From the NCBI RefSeq assembly GCF_001953885.1, contig NZ_MQUS01000017.1:84310-148309 (forward strand): a stretch of 64,000 nucleotides of DNA, written 5' to 3'. The translations under genes and the position numbers were made by a program. Under the pieces are notes generated by a model that saw only the letters and a list, made by a program, of their open reading frames with translations, had not been told where the DNA came from and did not search any database. Numbering within the stretch: position 1 is the stretch's first letter; every line of letters begins with the position of its first letter. This DNA comes from Streptomyces sp. IMTB 2501. Its GTDB lineage: Bacteria; Actinomycetota; Actinomycetes; Streptomycetales; Streptomycetaceae. Below are positions 1 through 7,677 of the stretch, piece by piece.

Positions 1-1
1 C

Positions 2-1267
2 ACCGCCGCCCCCGCCCTGACCCCGACCACCCGGGCCCTGTCCTGGTGCCTGCACCTGCTGGTCGTCGGCCTGCTCGCGCTGACCGCCGTCCGGGCCGTG
101 ACCGGTCCCCTGCCGCATGCCGGGCCGACCGTCGCCGTGGCGGCCGGGTGCGGGCTGGTGTACGCGGCGGGTCCGCTGCTGCCCCGGATCCGCGGGGACC
201 GGCGGGCCGCCGCGTGGTGGCTGGCCGCTGTCGGCGCGGTGTGGCTGGGGCTGCTGGCGCTGTCCGCCGACGGCGTGTGGGTCGCCTTCCCGCTGTACTT
301 CCTCCAGCTCCATCTGCTGCCGCGCCGGACCGGCCTGGCCGCGGTGGCCGCGACCGCGCTGGCCGCGGTGACCGCGTTCGCCGCCCATCAGGGCTCCTTC
401 AGCGCGGCCATGGCGATCGGACCGGCGCTCGGGGCCGCCGTCGCGGTCGCGGTGGTGTGGGGGTACCAGGCGCTGTACCGGGAGAGCGAGCGGCGCCGCC
501 GCCTGATCGAGGAGCTCACGGCCACCCGCGCGGACCTGGCCGAGGCCCAGCACACCGCGGGGGTGCTGGCCGAACGGGAACGGCTGGCCCGGGAGATCCA
601 CGACACGCTCGCCCAGGGGCTGTCCAGCATCCAGCTGCTGCTGCGCGCCGCCGAACGGAACCTGCCGGGCGCCCCGGAGAACGCCGTACGCCACGTCGGC
701 CAGGCCCGCCAGGCCGCGGTCGACAACCTCGCCGAGGCCCGCCGCTTCGTCGCCGCGCTGGCCCCGCCCGCGCTGGAGGGCACGACCCTGGCGGACGCGC
801 TGGAACGGCTGTGCGCGACCACCGGCACCCGCCACCGCCTGACGACCCGCTTCCACCTCACCGCCGATCCGCTTCCCCTGCCGACGGCGCACGAGGTCGC
901 CCTGCTCCGCGTCGCCCAGTCCGCCCTGGCCAACACCGTCCGGCACGCGCAGGCGACCACCGTGGACGTCACCCTCGCAGCCCTGGACGACCGCATCACC
1001 CTCACCGTCGCTGACGACGGCATCGGCTTCGACCCCGCCCGGCTGCCCGCCCCCGACCCCGAGACGGGCGGCTTCGGCCTGACCGCCATGCACACCCGCC
1101 TCCACGCCCTGGGCGGCACCCTGACCATCGACTCCGCCCCTGGCCGCGGCACTACCCTGACGGCCCGCCTGCCCTTCACCCGGCCCACGGGGACCGAGGG
1201 GCCGCCCGCCGACACCGACACCGAGACCAGGCCGGCCCCGCCGGCCGAGACCGAGGCCCGCCCGTGA
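2..1267 (+). CDS. Two-component sensor histidine kinase (5' end outside window)
   Basis: Membrane sensor kinase of the NarL/HisKA_3 class, expected to autophosphorylate and pass phosphate to the regulator encoded just downstream. The reading frame is open to the left edge, so the true start is not visible; a GTG at 98 is only an internal candidate because hydrophobic sequence continues upstream of it in frame. About six hydrophobic segments fill the first half, followed by a dimerisation/H-box with EIHDTLAQG, whose His codon is at 599-601, an N-box (NTVRHAQA) and a G-box (DDGIGFDPA) of the ATPase domain. The C-terminal tail is rich in Thr, Pro and Glu. The stop overlaps the regulator start as GTGA, so the pair is translationally coupled. 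The signal sensed cannot be inferred. Confident in family. Confidence 0.93.
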   Translation, partial: TAAPALTPTTRALSWCLHLLVVGLLALTAVRAVTGPLPHAGPTVAVAAGCGLVYAAGPLLPRIRGDRRAAAWWLAAVGAVWLGLLALSADGVWVAFPLYFLQLHLLPRRTGLAAVAATALAAVTAFAAHQGSFSAAMAIGPALGAAVAVAVVWGYQALYRESERRRRLIEELTATRADLAEAQHTAGVLAERERLAREIHDTLAQGLSSIQLLLRAAERNLPGAPENAVRHVGQARQAAVDNLAEARRFVAALAPPALEGTTLADALERLCATTGTRHRLTTRFHLTADPLPLPTAHEVALLRVAQSALANTVRHAQATTVDVTLAALDDRITLTVADDGIGFDPARLPAPDPETGGFGLTAMHTRLHALGGTLTIDSAPGRGTTLTARLPFTRPTGTEGPPADTDTETRPAPPAETEARP

Positions 1268-1917
1268 CCGAGCACCCCGCCCTGACCGAACGTCCCGTCC
1301 GTCTCCTTCTCGCCGATGACCATCCCGTGGTGCGGGCCGGACTGCGGGCCGTGCTGGAGACCGAGCCGGGTCTCGTCGTGGTGGCCGAGGCCGCGACCGC
1401 CGAGGACGCCGTCGCCCGTGCCGCCGTGGGCGACATCGACGTCGTGCTGATGGACCTGCAGTTCGGCAAGGGGATGGGCGGCGCCGAGGCCACCGCCGCG
1501 ATCACGGCCCGGCCGGGTGCCCCCCGGGTCGTGATCGTCACCACCTACGACTCCGACGCCGACACCCTCCCGGCCATCGAGGCCGGCGCCACCGGCTACC
1601 TGCTCAAGGACGCCCCTCCGGAGGAGCTGGCCGCCGCCGTACGGACGGCCGCCTCCGGGCGCACCGCCCTGGCGCCGGCGGTCGCGGACCGGCTGATGAA
1701 CCGGCTGCGCGCGCCCGGCACTTCACTGACCCGGCGCGAGACCGAAGTCCTCGCCCTGGTCGCCGAGGGTCTGTCCAACCAGGCCGTCGGCCGGCGCCTC
1801 CACCTCACGGAGGGCACGGTCAAGTCCCACCTCGCCCGTGTCTACACCAAGCTCGGCGTCGACTCGCGTACCGCCGCCGTGGCCACCGCCACCGGCCTCG
1901 GCCTCATCCGCCGCTGA
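1264..1917 (+). CDS. Two-component response regulator, NarL/LuxR type
   Basis: DNA-binding response regulator of 217 residues, partner of the kinase that it overlaps by 4 bases. The receiver domain has the acidic pair D18-D19, phospho-acceptor D64 in VVLMDLQF, a conserved Thr in VIVTTYDSD and Lys in YLLKDAPP. The C-terminal LuxR helix-turn-helix (about residues 152-210) contains LTRRETEVLALVAEGLSNQ and the recognition helix region GTVKSHLARVYTKLGV. Length and architecture are normal for the family. Targets are unknown; nothing nearby is an obvious regulon member. A hairpin-forming intergenic repeat follows the stop and may act as terminator. Confidence 0.95.
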   Translation: MTEHPALTERPVRLLLADDHPVVRAGLRAVLETEPGLVVVAEAATAEDAVARAAVGDIDVVLMDLQFGKGMGGAEATAAITARPGAPRVVIVTTYDSDADTLPAIEAGATGYLLKDAPPEELAAAVRTAASGRTALAPAVADRLMNRLRAPGTSLTRRETEVLALVAEGLSNQAVGRRLHLTEGTVKSHLARVYTKLGVDSRTAAVATATGLGLIRR

Positions 1918-1950
1918 GTGCTCCGCTGGAATTGCCGCGATGTGCCGTCG

Positions 1951-1999
1951 CTCGCCTGCGGCGCCGTCGTGGCTGGTCGCGCAGTTCCCCGCGCCCGGC
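1951..1999 (-). repeat. Intergenic hairpin repeat, copy 1
   Basis: Read on the minus strand this has the core GCGCGGGGAACTGCGCG followed by ACCAGCCACGACGGCGCCGCAG. Nearly the same sequence occurs at 34517-34571 and 44711-44770 on the plus strand. The core can fold (GCGC...GCGC), and all three copies lie between genes. I recognise this type of element as common in Streptomyces intergenic regions; its function is not established to my knowledge. Here it fills the 84-base gap between the response regulator and the TerB-like gene, where two convergent transcripts would end. Confidence 0.8.
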
Positions 2000-2001
2000 G
2001 A

Positions 2002-2697
2002 TCAGGACGGCGTCCTCGCCGCAGCCAGCAGGCGGGTCACATCGTCGGAGCAGATCGTCAGGGCCGCACCGACCGTGGTGAGGGCGTCGCGTTCGGCGGG
2101 GGTGTAGGGGCCGTCGGCGAGGGCGATGCGGGCGGCCTGGAGGAGGAGGGACTCGCGGCCGGCGGGGGCGAGGTGCGGGGCGAGCGGGTCCAGGGCCTCG
2201 TGCAGCTCTATCGTCAGGCTCGTGCCGCACTCCCCGCCGAGCACCCGGCCGGTGTCCGCGGCGAGGGCGTCGACCAGCGCGGCCAGCTGTTCCTCGGTAC
2301 AGCCGTCGAAGCCGGCCGCGCGGACGGCGGCGGCGGCCGTCTCCAGGGCCGTACGGGAGGAGGTGCCGCCCGCGGCGAGCACGGCGAGGGCGACGGTGTG
2401 CACGGCGTCGCGGAGCATCGCCGAGAAGCGGCGGGTGGTGGGGTGGTCCAGGACGTCGGTGCCGTAGTGGTGGCGGCAGGCGGCGCACTCCACGACCGGT
2501 CCGGTGGACCCGCGGGGCAGCAGGGGCACCCCGAGCAGGGTGAGCCGACGGCGTCCGGTGAGCCGCTGGTAGTTGCGGTCGCCTCCGCAGCCCGGGCAGT
2601 AGAACTCGCCGTCCCCGACGGGAGTCCACGCGGTGCGGATGCGCAGGATGTGCACAGCCCTGGCGGCACGGCCGTCTCGTCCCCGTACTGGCAGCAC
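2002..2697 (-). CDS. TerB-like tellurite-resistance-family protein with N-terminal zinc ribbon
   Basis: Cytoplasmic protein of 231 residues. The N-terminal part has two CxxC knuckles (FYCPGCGG and VECAACRHH), a likely zinc ribbon; the remainder is an all-helical TerB-like domain with acidic helices. I chose the GTG at 2697 because GGAGGT lies 5 bases upstream; longer frames to 2757 lack such a site. TerB-family proteins are linked to tellurite and stress responses, but this single-gene setting gives no direct functional clue and the resistance label should not be taken literally. A perfect inverted repeat lies about 40 bases upstream (2739-2757). Confidence 0.8.
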   Translation of the reverse strand: MLPVRGRDGRAARAVHILRIRTAWTPVGDGEFYCPGCGGDRNYQRLTGRRRLTLLGVPLLPRGSTGPVVECAACRHHYGTDVLDHPTTRRFSAMLRDAVHTVALAVLAAGGTSSRTALETAAAAVRAAGFDGCTEEQLAALVDALAADTGRVLGGECGTSLTIELHEALDPLAPHLAPAGRESLLLQAARIALADGPYTPAERDALTTVGAALTICSDDVTRLLAAARTPS

Positions 2698-2738
2698 GTC
2701 GCACCTCCGTAACCGCACGGCAACATCGCCGCGCTGGC

Positions 2739-2757
2739 GTGATGTTAGCCACATCAC
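2739..2757 (-). promoter_or_regulatory. Inverted repeat upstream of the TerB-like gene
   Basis: GTGATGT, 5 bases, ACATCAC: perfect 7-base arms. On the minus strand it overlaps a possible -10 (TAACAT) about 40-50 bases before the GTG start at 2697, so it could be an operator over the promoter. Regulator unknown. Confidence 0.4.
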
Positions 2758-2881
2758 GGAGGCTGAGTCAGTACCCCGGAAGAGACCTTTCTGTGACCTG
2801 CCCGGCCCTGTGGCCGATAACAGACGGGGCCCCGGCCGCCGTATACAGCGGTCGGTGCCCCGAAACTCCCGGTCAGAGCCG

Positions 2882-4603
2882 TCAGCGGGCGGCGCGGTTC
2901 ACCGCGGAGACGACCGCCTTGAGCGACGCACGCGTCGTGTTCGCGTCGATGCCGATCCCCCACAGGACCTTGTCGTCGATCGCGCATTCGATGTAGGAGG
3001 CGGCCTGTGCGGAGGCTCCCTCGCTCATCGTGTGCTCCTGGTAGTCCAGGAGGCGTACGTCGATGCCGATGGACTGCAGGGCGTCGAAGAAGGCCGAGAT
3101 CGGACCGTTGCCGGAACCGGTCAGGACCGTGTCCTCGCCGTCGACCGTGGCCTCGACCGTGAGGGTGTCCACGCCGTCCGTGTCGGTCGTCGACTGGCCC
3201 GTCCTGACCTGGATACGGCCCCACGGGTTGTCCGGGTTCGGCAGGTACTCGTCCTGGAAGACCGCCCAGATCTCCTTCGGCGTGATCTCACCGCCCTCGG
3301 CGTCCGTCTTCGCCTGGATGATCCTGGAGAACTCGATCTGCATCCGGCGCGGCAGCTCCAGCTTGTGGTCGTTCTTCAGGACGTAGGAGATACCGCCCTT
3401 GCCGGACTGCGAGTTGACGCGGATGACGGCCTCGTACGAGCGGCCGACGTCCTTCGGGTCGATCGGCAGGTACGGCACCGCCCACTCGATGTCGTCCACC
3501 GTGACGCCCTTGGCCTTCGCGTCGGCCTCCATGGCGTCGAAGCCCTTCTTGATGGCGTCCTGGTGGGAGCCGGAGAAGGACGTGTAGACCAGGTCGCCCA
3601 CGTACGGGTGGCGCGGGTGGACCTCCATCTGGTTGCAGTACTCCCACGTACGACGGATCTCGTCGATGTCGGAGAAGTCGATCTGCGGGTCGACGCCCTG
3701 CGAGAACAGGTTCATGCCCAGGGTGACCAGGTCGACGTTGCCGGTGCGCTCGCCCTGCCCGAACAGGCAGCCCTCGACGCGGTCGGCGCCGGCCATCACC
3801 GCCAGCTCGGCCGCCGCCACGGCCGTACCGCGGTCGTTGTGCGGGTGGACGGAGATGCAGACGTGCTCGCGGCGGGAGATGTTGCGGCCCATCCACTCGA
3901 AGCGGTCCGCGTGCGTGGACGGCGTCGAACGCTCCACCGTGGCGGGCAGGTTGAGGATGATCTCGCGGCCCGGGCCGGGCTGCCAGACGTCCATCACCGC
4001 TTCGCAGACCTCCAGCGCGAAGTCCAGCTCGGTGTCGGTGAAGATCTCCGGCGAGTACTGGTAGCCGAACTCGGTCTCGGGGCCCAGCAGTTTCTCGGCG
4101 TACTCCATGACGAGCCGCGTGCCGTCCACCGCGATCTGCTTGATGTCGTCCTTGGAGCCACGGAAGACCACGCGGCGGAAGACCGGGGCCGTGGCGTTGT
4201 AGAGGTGCACGGTGGCGCGCTTGGCGCCCTTCAGGGACTCCACGGTCCGCTCGATCAGGTCCTCACGGGCCTGGGTCAGCACGGAGATCGTGACATCGTC
4301 CGGGATCGCACCCTCTTCCTCGATGATCGAGCGCACGAAGTCGAAGTCGGTCTGGCCGGAGGCCGGGAAGCCGACCTCGATCTCCTTGTAGCCCATCTTG
4401 ACCAGCTGGTCGAACATCCGGCGCTTGCGCTCGGGCGACATGGGGTCGATCAGGGCCTGGTTGCCGTCGCGCAGGTCGGTGGAGAGCCAGCGGGGGGCGG
4501 CGGTGATGCGCTTCTGAGGCCAGGTGCGGTCCGGGATGTCGACCTGCTCGTAATGGCCGTACTTGTGGATCGGCATGCTGCTGGGCTGCTGGCGGTTCGC
4601 CAT
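2882..4603 (-). CDS. leuA: 2-isopropylmalate synthase
   Basis: Catalyses the first committed step of leucine biosynthesis, condensing acetyl-CoA with 2-oxoisovalerate. The 573-residue length fits the long actinobacterial LeuA form. The TIM-barrel starts with the metal/substrate motif LSTDLRDGNQ (about residues 40-49) and carries the HxH metal ligands in SVHPHNDRG; a C-terminal LeuA allosteric dimer domain (about 430-573), the usual leucine feedback site, is complete. GAGGAG lies 10 bases before the ATG at 4603. The gene stands alone and is preceded by a leader peptide with four consecutive leucine codons (4692-4739), which suggests leucine-responsive attenuation on top of feedback inhibition. 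Confidence 0.97.
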   Translation of the reverse strand: MANRQQPSSMPIHKYGHYEQVDIPDRTWPQKRITAAPRWLSTDLRDGNQALIDPMSPERKRRMFDQLVKMGYKEIEVGFPASGQTDFDFVRSIIEEEGAIPDDVTISVLTQAREDLIERTVESLKGAKRATVHLYNATAPVFRRVVFRGSKDDIKQIAVDGTRLVMEYAEKLLGPETEFGYQYSPEIFTDTELDFALEVCEAVMDVWQPGPGREIILNLPATVERSTPSTHADRFEWMGRNISRREHVCISVHPHNDRGTAVAAAELAVMAGADRVEGCLFGQGERTGNVDLVTLGMNLFSQGVDPQIDFSDIDEIRRTWEYCNQMEVHPRHPYVGDLVYTSFSGSHQDAIKKGFDAMEADAKAKGVTVDDIEWAVPYLPIDPKDVGRSYEAVIRVNSQSGKGGISYVLKNDHKLELPRRMQIEFSRIIQAKTDAEGGEITPKEIWAVFQDEYLPNPDNPWGRIQVRTGQSTTDTDGVDTLTVEATVDGEDTVLTGSGNGPISAFFDALQSIGIDVRLLDYQEHTMSEGASAQAASYIECAIDDKVLWGIGIDANTTRASLKAVVSAVNRAAR

Positions 4604-4691
4604 GATGCGTGGGCTCCTCAGGGTGTCCGGATGTCCGGATGGACGGCCGACGACGCAACGCCAAGCACCGCGGGGAGGGAGTCGGCCTCGA
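4604..4691 (-). promoter_or_regulatory. leuA leader region between leader peptide and leuA
   Basis: Untranslated stretch between the leader peptide stop and the leuA start. It contains a perfect 7-base inverted repeat (GTCGGCC at 4681-4687 with GGCCGAC at 4645-4651) and a direct repeat of GTCCGGAT (4625-4632 and 4633-4640). I see no U-rich intrinsic terminator here, so control may act by alternative folding that affects leuA translation or by a non-canonical terminator. Confidence 0.45.
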
Positions 4692-4739
4692 CTACAGGCC
4701 CTCGCCGCGGCAGCTAAGGAGAAGCAGCCCGTAACGCAT
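4692..4739 (-). CDS. leuA leader peptide (leucine attenuator)
   Basis: Fifteen-codon reading frame, MRYGLLLLSCRGEGL, with four consecutive Leu codons (CTG CTT CTC CTT), two of them the CTT codon that is rare in such a GC-rich genome. It ends about 88 bases before leuA on the same strand. Ribosome stalling on leucine-poor Leu codons is the classic attenuation logic for leucine genes. No Shine-Dalgarno sequence is visible, and a possible -10 element (TAGGCT, 4750-4755) lies 10 bases before the ATG, so the transcript probably begins at or just before the ATG and the peptide may be translated from a leaderless end. Confidence 0.75.
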   Translation of the reverse strand: MRYGLLLLSCRGEGL

Positions 4740-4749
4740 GATGCGCAGC

Positions 4750-4755
4750 AGCCTA
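4750..4755 (-). promoter_or_regulatory. Possible -10 element of the leuA transcript
   Basis: TAGGCT fits TAnnnT and is placed so that transcription would begin within a few bases of the leader-peptide ATG at 4739. No convincing -35 is visible. The rest of the gap up to the protease start at 4931 shows no gene. Confidence 0.35.
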
Positions 4756-4930
4756 GCCGAGCCGCCCCGGAATCGGGGACGCGGTCCAGTATGCGGGACC
4801 GGTGTCACAAAATGGACAAAAAGTGCGCCGTACCACAATGTCACGGAGCGTGGCGCTCCCTGTCCCGGTATTTCACCAATCATGGTGGCACCTAGTGACA
4901 TCGAAATCACACAGTGCGATGGTGCGGGGC

Positions 4931-5995
4931 ATGACGACCAACGGGGGCTTCGAGCCCGTCTTCTGCACGATCGTGCCGCCACACCTCCTCGACCAGCTGG
5001 CCCGGCACGACGACCCCGCCATCGCCGAGTCCGCCCTGCGCACCCTGGAGCGGGACGCCGCCCAGCGCACCCGGCGCCGGATCACAGCCGTCCGCACGAC
5101 CGCCGCAGCACCGGCCGCCGCCCCCTCCGACAAGCCGAACCGCACCATCTACGACGCCGGGCACCAGGAGACCCTGCCGGGCAAGAAGGTGCACTCCGAG
5201 GACGACAAGCCCGCCAAGGACGCGACCGTGAACCGCGCGCACGCGGGCCTGGGCGCCACCTTCGAGCTGTATCTGAAGGCCTACGGCCGGCACTCCATCG
5301 ACGGCGCGGGCCTGCCGCTGAACGCGACCGTGCACTACGGCGAGAACTACGACAACGCCTTCTGGAACGGCGACCAGATGGTGTTCGGCGACGGCGACGG
5401 CACCACGTTCCTCGACTTCACCATCCCCGTCGACGTGATCGGGCACGAGCTGACCCACGGCGTCACCCAGTACACCGCGAACCTGGACTACTACGGCCAG
5501 TCCGGCGCCCTCAACGAGTCGGTCTCGGATGTCTTCGGCTCGCTGATCAAGCAGTACGCCCTCGGCCAGACCGCCGACCAGGCCGACTGGCTGATCGGCG
5601 CCGGGCTCCTCGCCCCGAGCGTGCACGGCACCGCGCTGCGCTCCATGAAGGCCCCCGGCACGGCGTACGACGACCCGAACCTGGGCAAGGACCCGCAGCC
5701 GGCGAGCATGGACCACTACGTCCGCACCAGCCAGGACAACGGCGGCGTGCACATCAACTCCGGCATCCCCAACCACGCCTTCTACCTGGCCGCCACGGCG
5801 ATCGGCGGGCGCTCATGGGAGAAGGCCGGACAGATCTGGTACGACGTGCTCACCGGTGGCGAGCTGGCGTCCGGCGCGGACTTCGCGGCCTTCGCCCGGC
5901 TCACGGCCGCCGCGGCCAGGTCCCGCTACGGCGAGGGCGAGGAGACGAAGGCCGTCCTCGGCGCCTGGTCGCAGGTCAAGGTGCCGACTTCCTGA
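4931..5995 (+). CDS. Protealysin-like M4 metalloprotease
   Basis: Thermolysin-family zinc endopeptidase of 354 residues. The zinc site is GHELTHGV (HExxH) with the third ligand Glu in GALNESVSD; the active-site His is in DNGGVHINSG. There is no signal peptide; the short N-terminal propeptide has the PPHLL motif typical of protealysin-like members, which are made without the large FTP/PepSY prodomain of secreted thermolysins. The ATG at 4931 places that motif near residue 16; an open frame reaches 4802 but adds unrelated sequence. The next gene (30 bases downstream, same strand) looks like an emfourin-type inhibitor, which supports the subgroup call. Physiological substrate unknown. Confidence 0.9.
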   Translation: MTTNGGFEPVFCTIVPPHLLDQLARHDDPAIAESALRTLERDAAQRTRRRITAVRTTAAAPAAAPSDKPNRTIYDAGHQETLPGKKVHSEDDKPAKDATVNRAHAGLGATFELYLKAYGRHSIDGAGLPLNATVHYGENYDNAFWNGDQMVFGDGDGTTFLDFTIPVDVIGHELTHGVTQYTANLDYYGQSGALNESVSDVFGSLIKQYALGQTADQADWLIGAGLLAPSVHGTALRSMKAPGTAYDDPNLGKDPQPASMDHYVRTSQDNGGVHINSGIPNHAFYLAATAIGGRSWEKAGQIWYDVLTGGELASGADFAAFARLTAAAARSRYGEGEETKAVLGAWSQVKVPTS

Positions 5996-6025
5996 TTCCG
6001 CACCATCCGTACTAGACAGGGACCC

Positions 6026-6292
6026 ATGCGTATTCAGGTACGGCGCACGGGCGGTTTCGCGGGCATCGAGCGCCGGTCCGAGGTGGACACCTCGGACCGG
6101 CCCGACGCCCTCACCTGGCAGGCCCTGGCCGAACGCGTCCTCGCGTCCGGCCAGGGCTCCCCGCCGGCCGGCGTCCCGGACGGCTTCCGGTACGAGATCA
6201 CCGTGGACGGCCGCACGGTGTACGCGGCCGACCCCCGACTCACCGAGGACCAGCGGGAGTTGGTGTCCCGCGTGCTGAGGGAAGGGGCGTGA
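6026..6292 (+). CDS. Emfourin-like protealysin inhibitor
   Basis: Small 88-residue protein beginning MRIQVRRTGGFAGI. The composition (beta-rich, charged, no signal peptide, no cysteine) and its position directly after a protealysin-like M4 protease match the emfourin family, proteins known to inhibit protealysin-like proteases and encoded next to them. An AGGGA-like site sits upstream of the ATG. Both gene products would be cytosolic, so the inhibitor probably keeps the protease in check inside the cell. Identification rests on context and general resemblance rather than an alignment. Confidence 0.75.
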   Translation: MRIQVRRTGGFAGIERRSEVDTSDRPDALTWQALAERVLASGQGSPPAGVPDGFRYEITVDGRTVYAADPRLTEDQRELVSRVLREGA

Positions 6293-6314
6293 CCACCGGG
6301 TTGCCGCCGGGGCA

Positions 6315-6344
6315 TTGACTTCCGTTACCGGGGGTAAGGATGAT
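6315..6344 (+). promoter_or_regulatory. Possible promoter with embedded inverted repeat before the beta-glucosidase
   Basis: TTGACT at 6315-6320 is followed by TTACC-GGG-GGTAA (6325-6337), a perfect short palindrome between a -35-like element and the gene. A palindrome within the spacer is typical of MerR-family promoters, but the -10 is unclear. Confidence 0.25.
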
Positions 6345-6351
6345 CCCGGCC

Positions 6352-7677
6352 ATGGCGACTGACGCAGGCGATCCGGCCCCCGCCCCGCTCCCCCGCTTCC
6401 CCGGCGGCTTCCTGTGGGGTGTGTCGACCTCGGCCCATCAGATCGAGGGGGCGGCCGGGGAGCGCGAACCCTCCGTGTGGGACGTGTTCACGGCCGAGCC
6501 GGGGCGGGTGAAGGACGGTTCGACGGCGGCGGTGGCCTGCGACCACTACCACCGCTACGGCGAGGACGTGGCCCTGCTCGCCGCCCTCGGCGTGGACGCG
6601 TACCGCTTCTCGGTCTCCTGGCCCCGCGTGAACTCCCCCGGCGGCCTGGACTTCTACGACCGTCTGGTGGACGAGCTGTGCGGGGCGGGCGTACGGCCCG
6701 TGCCCACCCTCTTCCACTGGGATCTGCCCGCCTCACTGGACTGGCTGCGGCGGGACACGGCGGACCGGTTCGCCGAGTACGTGAGCGTGGTGGCCGAGCG
6801 CCTCGGCGACCGCGTGAGCAAGTGGATCACCCTCAACGAGCCTGCGGAACACACGCTGCTGGGCCATGCCCTGGGCGCCCACGCTCCCGGCAAGCGGCTC
6901 CTCTTCGACGCGCTCCCGGTCGCCCACCACCAGCTCCTCGCCCACGGTCTCGCGGTACGGGCCCTACGCGCGGCCGGCGCGAGCGACATCGGCATCGCCA
7001 ACTCCCACGGCCCCACCTGGCCCGCCTCCGCCGAACCGGCGGACCGGGAGGCGGCCGGCTTCTACGACCTCCTGCTCAACCGCCTGTTCGCCGAACCGAT
7101 CATCCTCGGTGAATACCCGGACGGAATGGGCGAGTTGATGCCGGGAGACATGACCGCCGACCTCAAGGTCATCGCCGAGCCCCTCGACTGGTACGGCATC
7201 AACTACTACGCGCCGACGAAGGTGGGCGCACCCGGCGGCACCGACAGCGAGTACGGCGGCCTCGCGCTGCCCGCCGAACTGCCCTTCTCGGTGAGGGAGA
7301 TCGAGGGCCGGCCGACGACCGACTTCGGCTGGCCGATCGTCCCGGAGGGCCTCACCGAGCTGCTGACCGGCTTCCGTGACCGCTACGGCGACAGGCTCCC
7401 GCCGATCGTCATCACCGAGAACGGCTGCTCCTACGAGGGCATCGACGACCAGGACCGCGTCGCCTACCTCGACGCCCACATCCGGGCCCTGCACACCGCC
7501 CTGGAATCCGGGGTGGACGTGCGCGGCTACTTCGTGTGGTCCCTGCTGGACAACTTCGAGTGGGCCGAGGGCCATGCGCGCCGCTTCGGCCTGGTGCACG
7601 TGGACTACGGGACGCTGGAGCGCACCCCGAAGGCCTCCTACCGCTGGTTCCGGGACGTGCTCCGGGCCCAGAGATGA
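6352..7677 (+). CDS. Beta-glucosidase, GH1 family
   Basis: Glycoside hydrolase family 1 enzyme of about 441 residues, expected to cleave cellobiose or other beta-glucosides in the cytoplasm. The acid/base motif TLNEPAEH and nucleophile motif VITENGCS are present, with the usual N-terminal FLWGVSTSAHQIEG substrate-binding signature and WSLLDNFEWAEG near the C-terminus. ATG at 6352 is preferred because AAGGA precedes it at 11 bases; an ATG at 6340 would add four residues but leaves no room for a ribosome site. There is no signal peptide. Its stop overlaps the start of an MFS transporter (ATGA), so the two probably form an uptake-and-hydrolysis unit. Confidence 0.93.
   Translation: MATDAGDPAPAPLPRFPGGFLWGVSTSAHQIEGAAGEREPSVWDVFTAEPGRVKDGSTAAVACDHYHRYGEDVALLAALGVDAYRFSVSWPRVNSPGGLDFYDRLVDELCGAGVRPVPTLFHWDLPASLDWLRRDTADRFAEYVSVVAERLGDRVSKWITLNEPAEHTLLGHALGAHAPGKRLLFDALPVAHHQLLAHGLAVRALRAAGASDIGIANSHGPTWPASAEPADREAAGFYDLLLNRLFAEPIILGEYPDGMGELMPGDMTADLKVIAEPLDWYGINYYAPTKVGAPGGTDSEYGGLALPAELPFSVREIEGRPTTDFGWPIVPEGLTELLTGFRDRYGDRLPPIVITENGCSYEGIDDQDRVAYLDAHIRALHTALESGVDVRGYFVWSLLDNFEWAEGHARRFGLVHVDYGTLERTPKASYRWFRDVLRAQR

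Noticed and set aside
2754..2881. Possible terminator for leuA around the GTATAC-centred repeat
   Set aside because: Partial stems (CGGGGC/GCCCCG) are present but with large loops and no T-run; too weak to list.
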